The notes under the pieces: generated by a model
Told to the model about the DNA's origin: nothing
What the model saw: only the letters and a program-made list of their open reading frames with translations
Databases searched by the model: none
Origin: Microcaldota archaeon
Lineage (GTDB): Archaea > Micrarchaeota > Micrarchaeia > Burarchaeales > Burarchaeaceae
Length of the DNA: 10,821 nucleotides
Assembly: GCA_003660965.1 (NCBI GenBank)
Contig: QMVF01000014.1
Location: 1 to 10,821, forward strand
Direction: 5' to 3'
Translations under genes and position numbers: made by a program
In this document: in pieces, positions 1 to 8,002 of the stretch
How positions within the stretch are numbered: position 1 is the stretch's first letter
How the letters are laid out: each line of letters starts with the position of its first letter

Positions 1-339
<339 letters not shown>

Positions 340-2862
340 CTACTCACGCTCCTGCTCCTCCAGCGCAGCTCCCTTGCCCGCCTTCTGCGGATCCTTTCCA
401 TCGCTTCCGTAAATGTACTCAACCATTATTCCCCTCGAATCCTTAACGCTCGTATCCTGCGCAACCACCAAGTCCTGCAGAGCATTGATCACTCTCCTCT
501 GCATATAGCCTGAGCGCGCGGTTCTGATTGCAGTATTCACAAGCGATTCCCTTCCTCCCATTGAGTGGAAGAAGTACTCCTCCGGCTTCAGGCCTTCAAC
601 GAATGAGGAGGTTACAAAACCCCGCGCATTTGCGCCCCTATCAGCTTTTCTGAAGTGGGTGAGAGCCCTGTTTCTATAGCCCCTTGAAAGCCTCTTCTCC
701 CTCACCGCCTGCTGTCCAAGCATTGCAGCCATTTGAATTGCATTGAGTATGCTGCCGCGCGCACCTATGCGTGCCATAAGTATGGAAGTGTTCTCAATTC
801 CAAGAGCCTTTTCAACAACCCTGCCGCAATCATTGCGCGCCCTATTCAATCTAACCATTGCCCTTTCCTCAAGCGTTTCGAGCAGGGTTCGGCCGGGCAT
901 TCTTTCAAGCGTTCCCTTCCTGTACCTGTTAACCAGCCTCTGAACATCCTTCCTTGCACTCTCCTCTATAGACTCAACCTTCTCATCATACTCCTTGGAA
1001 AGCATGTAGTTGGAAAGGTCCACTGAAAAGCCGCGTGTGGTTATAACGTACAGCGCCATGCGGGTTGCATTATCTATAAACTTGCGCGCCACATCGCTTC
1101 CATAATGCTTCATAAGCCTCTCTATAATCTCATTTTCAAAAGCCCTGCTCTCAATAGCTCCGTGGGTAAGCACCCCATCTTTAATTATTATATAGCCATC
1201 ATACGGGCACTTCTCCTTTCCGCATGCACCCTCGCATCTGCAGAGCTTGGAGCGCATGCGCACATTCAAATCCTTTGGAAGAAGCTGCGAAAACAGTAGC
1301 TTGCCAGAATAGCCTCCCCCCCTTACATCTGATGGGGGAAGCTCGTGGATGCCTGCAATTGAAAGTATGTGAGCTGCCTCCTCCTTATCAAACACCGCAT
1401 CCTTCTTGGTAAGATAGTAAATTCCAGAAACGTGGTCCTCCTGAGGCTTTATTATGGCATGCCCGTGCCTTGGCGAGATTATCTGGTCTTGCACCTTCAT
1501 GAGCAGCTCAGCTTCAACCCGCGCCTCCTCAGTCTGGGGCACGTGGAGGTTCATCTCATCCCCGTCAAAGTCCGCATTGTATGGAGGGCAGACCGGCAGG
1601 TTGATTCTGAAAGTCCTGCCTTCAAGAACCCTTACATTATGGCACATTATCGAAATTCTGTGCAGGGAAGGCTGCCTGTTGAAAAGCACAGTATCCCCGT
1701 TCACCAGCTGCCTTTCAACTATAAAGCCTGCTGTCAGATTTGCAATTATCTCCTCCTTGGTCTTGTCAGTAATCTTCCTTCTCCTCCCATCAGGCCTTAT
1801 AACGTAAACTGCATGCGGGTATTCCATGCGGTCTATGAGTTTCTTGCATTCCTCAATGTTCCATTCAGTAACGTGAACCGGTACGGTAAGTTCTTCTGCA
1901 ACCTCGCGCGGAACTCCCACCTCATTAATGGAGATGTTCGGGTCCGGCGAAATTACAGTACGTGCGGAGAAATTCACCCGTTTGCCAGAAAGGTTGTATC
2001 TAAATCTCCCCTCCTTGCCCTTCAGCCTCTGTGAGAGCGTTTTGAGCGGCCTTCCGCTCCTGTGCCTTGCCGGAGGTATGTTGGTAGTCTCGTTGTTGAA
2101 GTATGTAGTAACATGATATTGAAGCAGCTCCCACAAGTCCTCAATTATGAGCTGGGGTGCACCTGCATTTATATTCGCATCAAGCCTCTGGTTGATTCTC
2201 ATTGTATCAACAAGCTTGTGCGTCAAGTCGTCCTCACTCCTCTCCCCGGTTTCCAGTGTAATGGAAGGCCTTACCGTAACCGGAGGAACGAGCAGTGCGG
2301 TGAGAATCATCCACTCAGGCCTTGCATATTCAGGGTCATAGTCCATTGCGCGCAAATCATCGTCAGAAATCTTTGCAAGCCTGTCCCTTATTTCAGTTGG
2401 CAGGATATTTCTGTCAGCCTCGTAGAATGAGGTGGGCTTTTCAAACCTTATTTCAGCCTGCTTTGCACCGCAGTGCGGGCATGTGCCTCCCTTCTTTCCC
2501 TTGGCAAGGGTTTCCAGCGTAACCCTCTTCCTCTTTGTGAGCATGCGGCTGCAGCTTCTGCAGGTGCTCTTGAGAAGAAGGTAGATTATGCGCGCGAATT
2601 CCGGGTGAACAACAGGCCTTACTAGCTCAATGTGCGTAAAGTGCCCGCTGCAAGTCCTTGTTCTCCCGCCGCAGGTTTTGCACTTCAAGCCTGGGTCTAT
2701 AACTCCCATTCTCTGGTCAACCAATCCGCCATCAATAGGATAGCCATCCTCATTGTACGTATCAGGTACTGTGATTTTGGCTGCCGAAATCTTCCTTATC
2801 ATGTCTGGCGAGAACAGCGAGAACTTGATTTTGTCAACAGCCTTTTCAATAACTTCCACCAT
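340..2862 (-). CDS. rpoA1: DNA-directed RNA polymerase subunit A' (Rpo1N)
   Basis: This is the largest catalytic subunit of archaeal RNA polymerase, 840 residues from the chosen ATG and slightly short for the family. Domains in order: clamp-core zinc site C61-x2-C64/C71-x2-H74; a second zinc site C101-x2-C104/C128-x2-C131; RQPSLHR at 396-402; the magnesium-binding catalytic loop NADFDGD at 429-435 with D431, D433 and D435; a Cys cluster C541/C543/C547/C552 typical of archaeal A'; and the bridge helix at about 775-797 (GYMQRRVINALQDL). It ends shortly after YGSDG with a charged tail. ATG at 2862 is preferred over the in-frame GTG at 2868 because AGGTG (2868-2872) is the likely ribosome binding site and overlaps that GTG. 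The rpoB1 stop ends 8 nt upstream and rpoA2 begins at the next codon, so the genes are surely cotranscribed. All catalytic residues are present. Confidence 0.98.
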   Translation of the reverse strand: MVEVIEKAVDKIKFSLFSPDMIRKISAAKITVPDTYNEDGYPIDGGLVDQRMGVIDPGLKCKTCGGRTRTCSGHFTHIELVRPVVHPEFARIIYLLLKSTCRSCSRMLTKRKRVTLETLAKGKKGGTCPHCGAKQAEIRFEKPTSFYEADRNILPTEIRDRLAKISDDDLRAMDYDPEYARPEWMILTALLVPPVTVRPSITLETGERSEDDLTHKLVDTMRINQRLDANINAGAPQLIIEDLWELLQYHVTTYFNNETTNIPPARHRSGRPLKTLSQRLKGKEGRFRYNLSGKRVNFSARTVISPDPNISINEVGVPREVAEELTVPVHVTEWNIEECKKLIDRMEYPHAVYVIRPDGRRRKITDKTKEEIIANLTAGFIVERQLVNGDTVLFNRQPSLHRISIMCHNVRVLEGRTFRINLPVCPPYNADFDGDEMNLHVPQTEEARVEAELLMKVQDQIISPRHGHAIIKPQEDHVSGIYYLTKKDAVFDKEEAAHILSIAGIHELPPSDVRGGGYSGKLLFSQLLPKDLNVRMRSKLCRCEGACGKEKCPYDGYIIIKDGVLTHGAIESRAFENEIIERLMKHYGSDVARKFIDNATRMALYVITTRGFSVDLSNYMLSKEYDEKVESIEESARKDVQRLVNRYRKGTLERMPGRTLLETLEERAMVRLNRARNDCGRVVEKALGIENTSILMARIGARGSILNAIQMAAMLGQQAVREKRLSRGYRNRALTHFRKADRGANARGFVTSSFVEGLKPEEYFFHSMGGRESLVNTAIRTARSGYMQRRVINALQDLVVAQDTSVKDSRGIMVEYIYGSDGKDPQKAGKGAALEEQERE

Positions 2863-2870
2863 ATTCACAC

Positions 2871-4724
2871 CTACGCCCTGTCTTTCAGCCTCAGCCTTGG
2901 CAGGATTCCAATTGCCTTGATTTCATCAAGCAGAAGCTTGAACGCATAGCTCATCTCAACCCTGTGAAGATCAGTGGTTGAATCGCAAAGCGGGCAATAG
3001 TCGCGCCTCTTTATGAAATCATGAACCGCAATCATTCCGCACTTGCCGCATACCAGTTCCACAGTCTTGTCGCTCTCCTCAAGCATCCTCTCTTTCACAA
3101 GCATGCTCGCACCATAGCCTATCAGGCAGTCCCTTTCCATCTCTCCAAACCTCAAACCGCCCTCCCTTGCCTTCCCTTCAGTTGGCTGGTGGGTCAAAAG
3201 CTGTACAGGGCCTCGCGAACGCACGTGCAGCTTGTTTGAAACCAAATGGTGCAATCTCTGGTAGTAAATCACACCCATGAATATTTCGCTCTCAATTCTC
3301 TTCCCAGTAAACCCATCATAAAGAACTTCCTTTCCATAGCTTTCAAACCCATTCTGCTTCAGCACTTCCTTGAATGCTTCTGCATCCGTTCCTGAAAATG
3401 CAGTTCCATTCACAAACTCGCCGCTGAAGCAGGCAGCCTTTCCTCCAAGCATCTCTATGAGATGGCCTGCTGTCATTCGGCTGGGAATTGCGTGCGGGTT
3501 GATTATAAGGTCTGGCACAATGCCGCTTTCAGTAAAAGGCAGATCCTCTTGGGGGGCAAGGATTCCAATAACGCCCTTCTGCCCATGCCTACTTGCAAAC
3601 TTGTCCCCGTTCTCCGGTATCTTTATGCTCCTAACCCTAACCTTAACGAACTTATTACCTGATGAGCTTTCAGTAACCATAACCGAATCAACTACTCCCG
3701 CATCCCCGCTCTTCACAACCAGCGAGTTCTCCCTCTTCTTCTCCTCAGTAAGCCCGAATGCACTCACCTCCTCCAAAAAGCGCGGAGGAGATGTTTTGCC
3801 AACCAGCACATCCCGTGGCTGCACCTCGCTCTCAGGCACCACTATTCCATCATCGCCAAGGTACCTGTACATGTACTCCTCTCTATAGCCACTCACAGTT
3901 GGGTTCGGAATTTCGAACTTGTCCTTCTGGCCTCCAGGGTATCTGCGCTCCTCGCTTTCATGAACCTTGCAGAATATTGAGCGAGCAAGGGCGCGGTCAA
4001 CCGCATTCTTGTTCATAACTACAGCATCCCCCATATTGTAGCCATAATAGCTGGTAACTGCAACTATGAAGTTCTGGCCTGCTGGCCTCTGGTCGAAGTT
4101 CATGTGCTTGTAGGGCTCGGTCTGAACCAGGGGCTCCTGCGGGTAGTATAATATGTGGGCGCGCGAGTCCATGCGCAGATTGTAGTTGCTCGCATATATT
4201 CCAAGCGACTGCTTGCTCATTGCGCAGGCCATTGTAATTCTAGGGGATGAGTTGTGCTCCGGGTAGGGGAGCTGAGAAACAGTAACTCCAGTAATGGAAA
4301 CAGGATCGATTTCAAGATGTGTATGCTTCTCCTCAATTCCCTTCTCCTCAGATGCAACCAGCGCAAAATCATTCTCCTCCTCAGCATCCAAATACTCAAT
4401 AACGCCCATCTTAACCAAATCTGACCATTTCAGCTCGCCCTTCTCAACCTTCTTCTGCAGTTCGGGGGTGTAGAGCGACTTTCCCTTTTCCACAACTATG
4501 TAAGGCCTTCTCGCCCTCCCACTGTCCGTGCTTATATTCAACTCTCCTGTTGATCTGTTAAGCGCAAAATTGATTTCATAACTAATCTCACCAGCCCTTC
4601 GCTTGGTTCGGAGCTCCTTAATAAGCTCCTTCCCGTCCTCATGGAAGCCCATAAGCCTCCCGTTTATATAGACTGCTGTCTTCTCCTGCTCCTCCTTTTC
4701 CACAGCTTGTTTCTTCTTGCCCAT
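2871..4724 (-). CDS. rpoB1: DNA-directed RNA polymerase subunit B' (Rpo2C)
   Basis: This is the C-terminal half of the second-largest polymerase subunit, about 617 residues. It contains PYPEHNSSPR (153-162), NMGDAVVMNKNAVDRALARS (hybrid-binding region, about 230-249), GDKFASRHGQKG (373-384, active-site wall with conserved lysines), NPHAIPSRMTAGHLIEMLGG (409-428) and THQPTEGKAREGGLRFGEME (511-530). A C-terminal clamp zinc site is formed by C559-x2-C562 and C577-x2-C580. The first 15 residues are a Lys/Glu-rich stretch before AVYINGRLMGFHEDG. Two starts are possible: GTG at 4733 overlapping the rpoB2 stop (GTGA), or ATG at 4724. I prefer the ATG because AGTGAT just upstream can pair with the 16S rRNA tail. 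The gene follows rpoB2 with essentially no gap, so translation is probably coupled. Identity is certain; only the start is uncertain, by three codons. Confidence 0.97.
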   Translation of the reverse strand: MGKKKQAVEKEEQEKTAVYINGRLMGFHEDGKELIKELRTKRRAGEISYEINFALNRSTGELNISTDSGRARRPYIVVEKGKSLYTPELQKKVEKGELKWSDLVKMGVIEYLDAEEENDFALVASEEKGIEEKHTHLEIDPVSITGVTVSQLPYPEHNSSPRITMACAMSKQSLGIYASNYNLRMDSRAHILYYPQEPLVQTEPYKHMNFDQRPAGQNFIVAVTSYYGYNMGDAVVMNKNAVDRALARSIFCKVHESEERRYPGGQKDKFEIPNPTVSGYREEYMYRYLGDDGIVVPESEVQPRDVLVGKTSPPRFLEEVSAFGLTEEKKRENSLVVKSGDAGVVDSVMVTESSSGNKFVKVRVRSIKIPENGDKFASRHGQKGVIGILAPQEDLPFTESGIVPDLIINPHAIPSRMTAGHLIEMLGGKAACFSGEFVNGTAFSGTDAEAFKEVLKQNGFESYGKEVLYDGFTGKRIESEIFMGVIYYQRLHHLVSNKLHVRSRGPVQLLTHQPTEGKAREGGLRFGEMERDCLIGYGASMLVKERMLEESDKTVELVCGKCGMIAVHDFIKRRDYCPLCDSTTDLHRVEMSYAFKLLLDEIKAIGILPRLRLKDRA

Positions 4725-4729
4725 ATCAA

Positions 4730-6292
4730 TCACTTCTTTGCCTTGCTCTCAACTTCAACAATCTTTTCCTCCTTCACTTCCTTCTCCGCGCTCTCCTCCT
4801 TTTCATCAGCAACTACCATTCCCTCAAGCGCAACTCCGCTCTCCTTCAGCAGCTCCTCAACCGGTCTCTCGCTCTCCCCAGTTGTAATTTCGCAAAGCAA
4901 TGCCATGTTCTTAACCAATGCGCAGCTCGGCCCCTCAGGCGATTCATTCGGGCACAGCTTGCCCCACTGCGAGCCGTGCAAGTCCCTTGCCTTGAAGTGC
5001 GGATGCTTGCGCGAAAGCGGTGAGATTATGCGCCTAAGATGTGAAACTGCTGAAAGGTGGTTGGTTCTGTCGAGCAATTGTGAAACGCCTGTCTGGCCAG
5101 CAATCCAGTTGCCAGTGGCCATGGAGTACCGCATTCTCTCGCTGAGCGCATCAGGCCTGACTATGGTCTGAACCACCAGCCGCCTTCCGCGCGCAAACGC
5201 CCTTTCAACTTGATAGGCAACATCCTTTACCAAAAACTGGAATGCATATCTGAAAAGCTCCTCCATCAAATTGCCTGTCAATTTAATTCTCTTATTCCCG
5301 TAAAAGTCCTTATCATCCTCATGCACAATTTTGTAAGCAACCTTCATTCCCTTCTCAGCCATCTTGCACAAATAATATGCCTTTGCCAGCCGGTCAGCAG
5401 GCTCCACTCCCAAGTGCGGAAGCAGGTAGGTGTCTAGCAGCACGTCAACTCTCTTAGCCCTATACTCCTTTGCCTGGCCCGGGGCAACCTTCTTTCCAAT
5501 AAGCTCCAGAGCCTCCTCGCCAGTCTTGGTATCCGAGACTTCCATGTTGAGCAGAACGTCGTTCATAATTCTACTATCATCAATATCCTTGAACGCCTTG
5601 AAAATATCCTCATCCTTTTCCAGCCCGAGCGCGCGCAGTGCAGTTATAAGCCTCAAATCCTTAGGCGCAGCAGGGAAGCTTACATTCATAATTCCCTCGT
5701 GATTCCTTTCAACAACGCACCTTGCCCTGAAGCCAAATCTCATTGAAAATACTTTTGAAGTGGTGAGCTTTCCATCCTTTTCCCTTGAAACCATTATGCG
5801 GTTCGGTGCAAGATCCTCAATGCTTACAAGAACCCTCTCGCTTCCATTTATTATGAAATAGCCTCCCGGGTCCTCCGGATCCTCACCCTTTTCCATGAGC
5901 TGCTGCCTGTTCAGGCCTTCCAGATGGCACAGCTTGGACTTCACCATAACAGGCAGCTCGCCTATGAATACCTCTGGAAACCCTCGCCTCTCAACCCCGT
6001 TCACCACTGGAATTATTTCAAGGAAAATTGGGGCTGCATAATTAAGATCCCTCATCCTGGCTTCCATAGGAGTAACAGCCCTTCTCGAACCGTCAGCCTC
6101 CATAATCATGGGCTTCTCGTCAATCCTAACCTTTCCAAGCTTCAGCTTGTAATTCTCAATATTTGGCTCTATGGTTCCAATCCTGTCTATAACGTTCTGA
6201 ATGCCGGTTGTTACGAACTTATCATAGCTCTCCAGATGCTGCCGCACAAGCGAGTTCTCCTGGAAATATGCATCAAGCAGTTCAACGCCCAT
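4730..6292 (-). CDS. rpoB2: DNA-directed RNA polymerase subunit B'' (Rpo2N)
   Basis: This is the N-terminal half of the second-largest polymerase subunit (protrusion, lobe and start of the fork), 520 residues. Recognisable blocks are the N-terminal ESYDKFVTTGIQNVIDRIG, GGYFIINGSERVLVSIEDLA (143-162), GNKRIKLTGNLMEELFRYA (332-350), TGNWIAGQTGVSQLLDRTNH (393-412) and ARDLHGSQWGKLCPNESPEG (435-454), the strongest B-subunit signature. The last ~27 residues (494-520) are a Lys/Glu-rich low-complexity tail with no counterpart in the family that I recall. A TGA stop directly precedes the ATG in frame, so no longer start exists. The ribosome binding site is weak (TTGATTG close to the ATG). rpoH ends 59 nt upstream, and rpoB1 starts at or overlaps the stop. 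Splitting of B into B''/B' is known in many euryarchaeal lineages. Confidence 0.97.
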   Translation of the reverse strand: MGVELLDAYFQENSLVRQHLESYDKFVTTGIQNVIDRIGTIEPNIENYKLKLGKVRIDEKPMIMEADGSRRAVTPMEARMRDLNYAAPIFLEIIPVVNGVERRGFPEVFIGELPVMVKSKLCHLEGLNRQQLMEKGEDPEDPGGYFIINGSERVLVSIEDLAPNRIMVSREKDGKLTTSKVFSMRFGFRARCVVERNHEGIMNVSFPAAPKDLRLITALRALGLEKDEDIFKAFKDIDDSRIMNDVLLNMEVSDTKTGEEALELIGKKVAPGQAKEYRAKRVDVLLDTYLLPHLGVEPADRLAKAYYLCKMAEKGMKVAYKIVHEDDKDFYGNKRIKLTGNLMEELFRYAFQFLVKDVAYQVERAFARGRRLVVQTIVRPDALSERMRYSMATGNWIAGQTGVSQLLDRTNHLSAVSHLRRIISPLSRKHPHFKARDLHGSQWGKLCPNESPEGPSCALVKNMALLCEITTGESERPVEELLKESGVALEGMVVADEKEESAEKEVKEEKIVEVESKAKK

Positions 6293-6351
6293 TCAATCAA
6301 CAACTATGAAATCTTCTCTATTCCCTTTGACCTCTCATTCAGCAATCCCGC

Positions 6352-6588
6352 TCACTCAGGCACTACTCTATAGTATACAAGCTCGCTCTTTCCATCCACG
6401 TCGCTCTTCCTTGTTATTTTTACTACCCTGCCAGCCTCTGCCTTCTGCGCCTTTATTGCAGCATCATTGGAATTTATCTTTGGCAACTGATCCGGGCTAA
6501 GACCTGTAGATTCAAAAAACTTCTTGGATTCCTCTTCAGAAAGCACTTCATGCTTAGGAACTAGATTATGTTCTGGCTGTTTAGACAA
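6352..6588 (-). CDS. rpoH: DNA-directed RNA polymerase subunit H (Rpo5)
   Basis: Subunit H is the archaeal counterpart of the C-terminal domain of eukaryotic Rpb5. It sits at the jaw of RNA polymerase and classically opens the H-B''-B'-A'-A'' operon, as here. With the chosen start it has 78 residues, matching the family. It shows NLVPKHEVLSEEE (8-20), LPKINSNDAA (35-44) and the C-terminal KITRKSDVDGKSELVYYRVV (57-76). The start is a TTG at 6588, chosen because GGTGGT (6592-6597) lies 3-4 nt upstream and because the resulting protein begins just before the conserved core. A longer TTG start at 6615 would add nine residues, but it would place translation initiation almost at the predicted transcription start and lacks a binding site. 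A TATA box lies at 6641-6652. Family assignment is secure; the non-ATG start is inference. Confidence 0.93.
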   Translation of the reverse strand: MSKQPEHNLVPKHEVLSEEESKKFFESTGLSPDQLPKINSNDAAIKAQKAEAGRVVKITRKSDVDGKSELVYYRVVPE

Positions 6589-6640
6589 ATAACCACCGCA
6601 CGCTAGCCTGTGCAAATTGCCCTTTTTTATAGCCGGGTAA

Positions 6641-6660
6641 TCTATTTAAAGCTTATTTCC
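6641..6660 (-). promoter_or_regulatory. Promoter of the rpoH-rpoB2-rpoB1-rpoA1-rpoA2 operon
   Basis: Read on the minus strand, GCTTTAAATAGA (6652 to 6641) is a strong archaeal TATA box, and the purine-rich GGGAAATAAG directly upstream fits a BRE. A spacing of about 25 nt puts the transcription start near 6620, leaving a leader of roughly 30 nt before the TTG start. It is the only clear promoter-like sequence ahead of the polymerase genes. Confidence 0.7.
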
Positions 6661-6666
6661 CTATTT

Positions 6667-6682
6667 TGCAATAATTTTACCC
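6667..6682. repeat. 16-bp intergenic element, copy 1
   Basis: The sequence TGCAATAATTTTACCC occurs here and again, identically, at 9558-9573. This copy lies 14 bp upstream of the rpoH TATA box, a normal place for an activator or operator site. It is not palindromic. Function is inferred only from position and repetition. Confidence 0.6.
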
Positions 6683-6696
6683 TAGTCCTTATGCAG

Positions 6697-6710
6697 ACTA
6701 TAAGTATAGT
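6697..6710. promoter_or_regulatory. Palindrome upstream of the rpoH promoter
   Basis: ACTATA-AG-TATAGT is a perfect inverted repeat with a 2-bp spacer, about 45 bp upstream of the rpoH TATA box and beyond the 16-bp element. It could bind a dimeric regulator, but AT-rich palindromes of this size also arise by chance. Confidence 0.35.
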
Positions 6711-6739
6711 AAGTGCTTTTTCTCTAGTATTTGCCTTAT

Positions 6740-7426
6740 CTATTCAGAAAGCCCCAACTGGCCAGGCGGAAACAACAGCTTCTGCCTACCATTACCGTTA
6801 AACTCCTCCTGCCTCTCCAGAGCTTCGAGCCTTAGCTTTAGAATTTCCATTCCCTGTAGCGCTGCATGCATATGTTCCTGCCGAATCTCAATATCCTCCT
6901 TACTCTCCTCCATATACAATAAATCCGTATCCATTTCCTTCAGATATCTGCCCAACTTGGAAGTAAATTCCTTGATCTCTCGCCTTCCCATCCCGCTTGT
7001 TAATTCAGAAACAAGTGCACAAAATTCCTTCCTTTCCCTAACTATCTTTTCCTTTGCATCTTTTCCTTTGGCTTGAACTACAGGTTCCATAACATGCCTA
7101 AGCTCGAACAGCCTATCCACTTTCTGAGCAATCTCCTCGCCTCCGATAGCGGGATGCCTGGCTTTTAGATAATCTATAAATGCAGCCCTCCAATCCTCAA
7201 AATCCTTCTTATGGTCTGCCAAATTCTCTTGCAGATGTTTGATTTCCCGCTCCAAGCGCATTATGCGCCTTTGGATGTTTCTTATCTGGCCGTTCCATAA
7301 CCTGCAGTTGTATTCTGGATTCGGTATGGTGTCTGGAATCGTTTGTTTATTGAAAAACAGCTTGAGATTCAGGCCCATTTGGCTCAGCGAAAATTTAGTT
7401 CTAAAGTTTTGCACAGCCATAGTCAT
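6740..7426 (-). CDS. Uncharacterised coiled-coil protein, 228 residues
   Basis: I do not recognise this protein family. The product is soluble-looking, with no signal peptide and no membrane segment. Residues 1-40 are mixed and contain NFRTKFSLSQMGLNLKLFF; 47-78 and about 172-208 are strongly heptad-like, rich in Arg, Glu, Leu and Ile, suggesting two helical coiled-coil arms around a central helical region (80-165). The C-terminus (209-228) looks disordered and ends in PPGQLGLSE. No ATPase, zinc or nuclease motif is visible. ATG at 7426 lies about 26 bp downstream of a TATA box (7448-7457), which points to a leaderless transcript; a second ATG two codons later is an alternative. It is transcribed apart from the pyrophosphatase upstream and the polymerase operon downstream. 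The long open frame and own promoter make it a plausible real gene, probably lineage-specific. Confidence 0.75.
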   Translation of the reverse strand: MTMAVQNFRTKFSLSQMGLNLKLFFNKQTIPDTIPNPEYNCRLWNGQIRNIQRRIMRLEREIKHLQENLADHKKDFEDWRAAFIDYLKARHPAIGGEEIAQKVDRLFELRHVMEPVVQAKGKDAKEKIVRERKEFCALVSELTSGMGRREIKEFTSKLGRYLKEMDTDLLYMEESKEDIEIRQEHMHAALQGMEILKLRLEALERQEEFNGNGRQKLLFPPGQLGLSE

Positions 7427-7447
7427 GCTGTACTACTACTCTTTCTG

Positions 7448-7464
7448 CCTTTAAATGATTTCCG
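7448..7464 (-). promoter_or_regulatory. Promoter of the 228-residue coiled-coil gene (leaderless)
   Basis: On the minus strand, GCGGAAAT followed by CATTTAAAGG resembles a BRE plus TATA box. The TATA centre is about 26 bp upstream of the ATG at 7426, so transcription should begin at or next to the start codon. No ribosome binding site is present, consistent with leaderless initiation. Confidence 0.6.
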
Positions 7465-7495
7465 CGCCGCATCTAATTAGACTATATAGCTTTTC

Positions 7496-8002
7496 TCATT
7501 TTACCAAACAATTCTTTATACTCTCCTTAGCCTCCTCAGCACCCGAAACTCCCAGAACCTCAACGCTCTTACCAGTTTCAAGCCTCTTATAGTTCTGGAA
7601 GAAATCCTTCAGCTCCTTTACAGTATGCTCAGGCAAATCGCTGACATTCTTTATTTCATCATACCTCGGGTCTTTGGTAAGCACCCCTATGATCTTATCA
7701 TCCTCACCCTTCTCATCCTTCATCTTAACTAGGCCTATGGGCCTCACGCGCAGAATGCAGCCCGGGAAGGTTGGCTGTTCAAGAAGCACAAGCGCATCCA
7801 GCGGATCGCCATCAGCTGCCTTGGTGCCTGCCACAAAGCCATAATCGCCTGAATAGACAAGGCTTGAATGCAGTACGCGGTCTAAATAGAGCATTCCATT
7901 CTCGTCCATCTCATACTTGTTGCGCGAGCCCTTTGGAATCTCAACCACCACCCACACTTCATCAGGTGCCTTGGAGCCAGCGCTCAAACTTTTAATCTTC
8001 AT
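7496..8002 (-). CDS. ppa: Inorganic pyrophosphatase, family I
   Basis: This cytoplasmic enzyme hydrolyses pyrophosphate to two phosphates, pulling RNA, DNA and aminoacyl-tRNA synthesis forward. It has 168 residues, normal for the prokaryotic family. Visible active-site residues, matched to the E. coli enzyme, are E21, K29, E31, R42, Y54, the signature DGDPLDA at 64-70 (D64, D66, D69, metal ligands), D96, D101, K103 and the late Y138-K139 pair. All expected catalytic positions are present, so it should be active and Mg-dependent. The ATG overlaps the stop of the upstream coiled-coil gene (ATGA), and a strong ribosome binding site GGGAGGTAAG lies about 3 nt upstream (8006-8015). It is therefore the second gene of a two-gene operon driven from about 9515. 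The pairing with a winged-helix coiled-coil gene has no obvious functional logic. Confidence 0.97.
   Translation of the reverse strand: MKIKSLSAGSKAPDEVWVVVEIPKGSRNKYEMDENGMLYLDRVLHSSLVYSGDYGFVAGTKAADGDPLDALVLLEQPTFPGCILRVRPIGLVKMKDEKGEDDKIIGVLTKDPRYDEIKNVSDLPEHTVKELKDFFQNYKRLETGKSVEVLGVSGAEEAKESIKNCLVK

Noticed and set aside
340..342. TAG between A' and A'' as a pyrrolysine or other recoded codon
   Set aside because: A ribosome binding site and ATG follow correctly for a separate A'' protein, A'/A'' fission is normal in archaea, and no recoding element is visible. Readthrough stays only a possibility.
1369..2034. A 221-codon open frame on the plus strand opposite rpoA1
   Set aside because: It lies wholly antisense to the certain A' catalytic core, and its product shows no domain-like pattern. 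It is a by-product of codon bias in the real gene.
2863..2868. GTG at 2868 as the rpoA1 start
   Set aside because: It overlaps the AGGTG ribosome binding site that best serves the ATG at 2862.
7474..7492. TATA-like GCTATATAG upstream of the 228-residue gene as its main promoter
   Set aside because: It would start transcription about 35 nt before the ATG with no ribosome binding site in the leader. The closer TTTAAA with a BRE-like GGAAA fits better.
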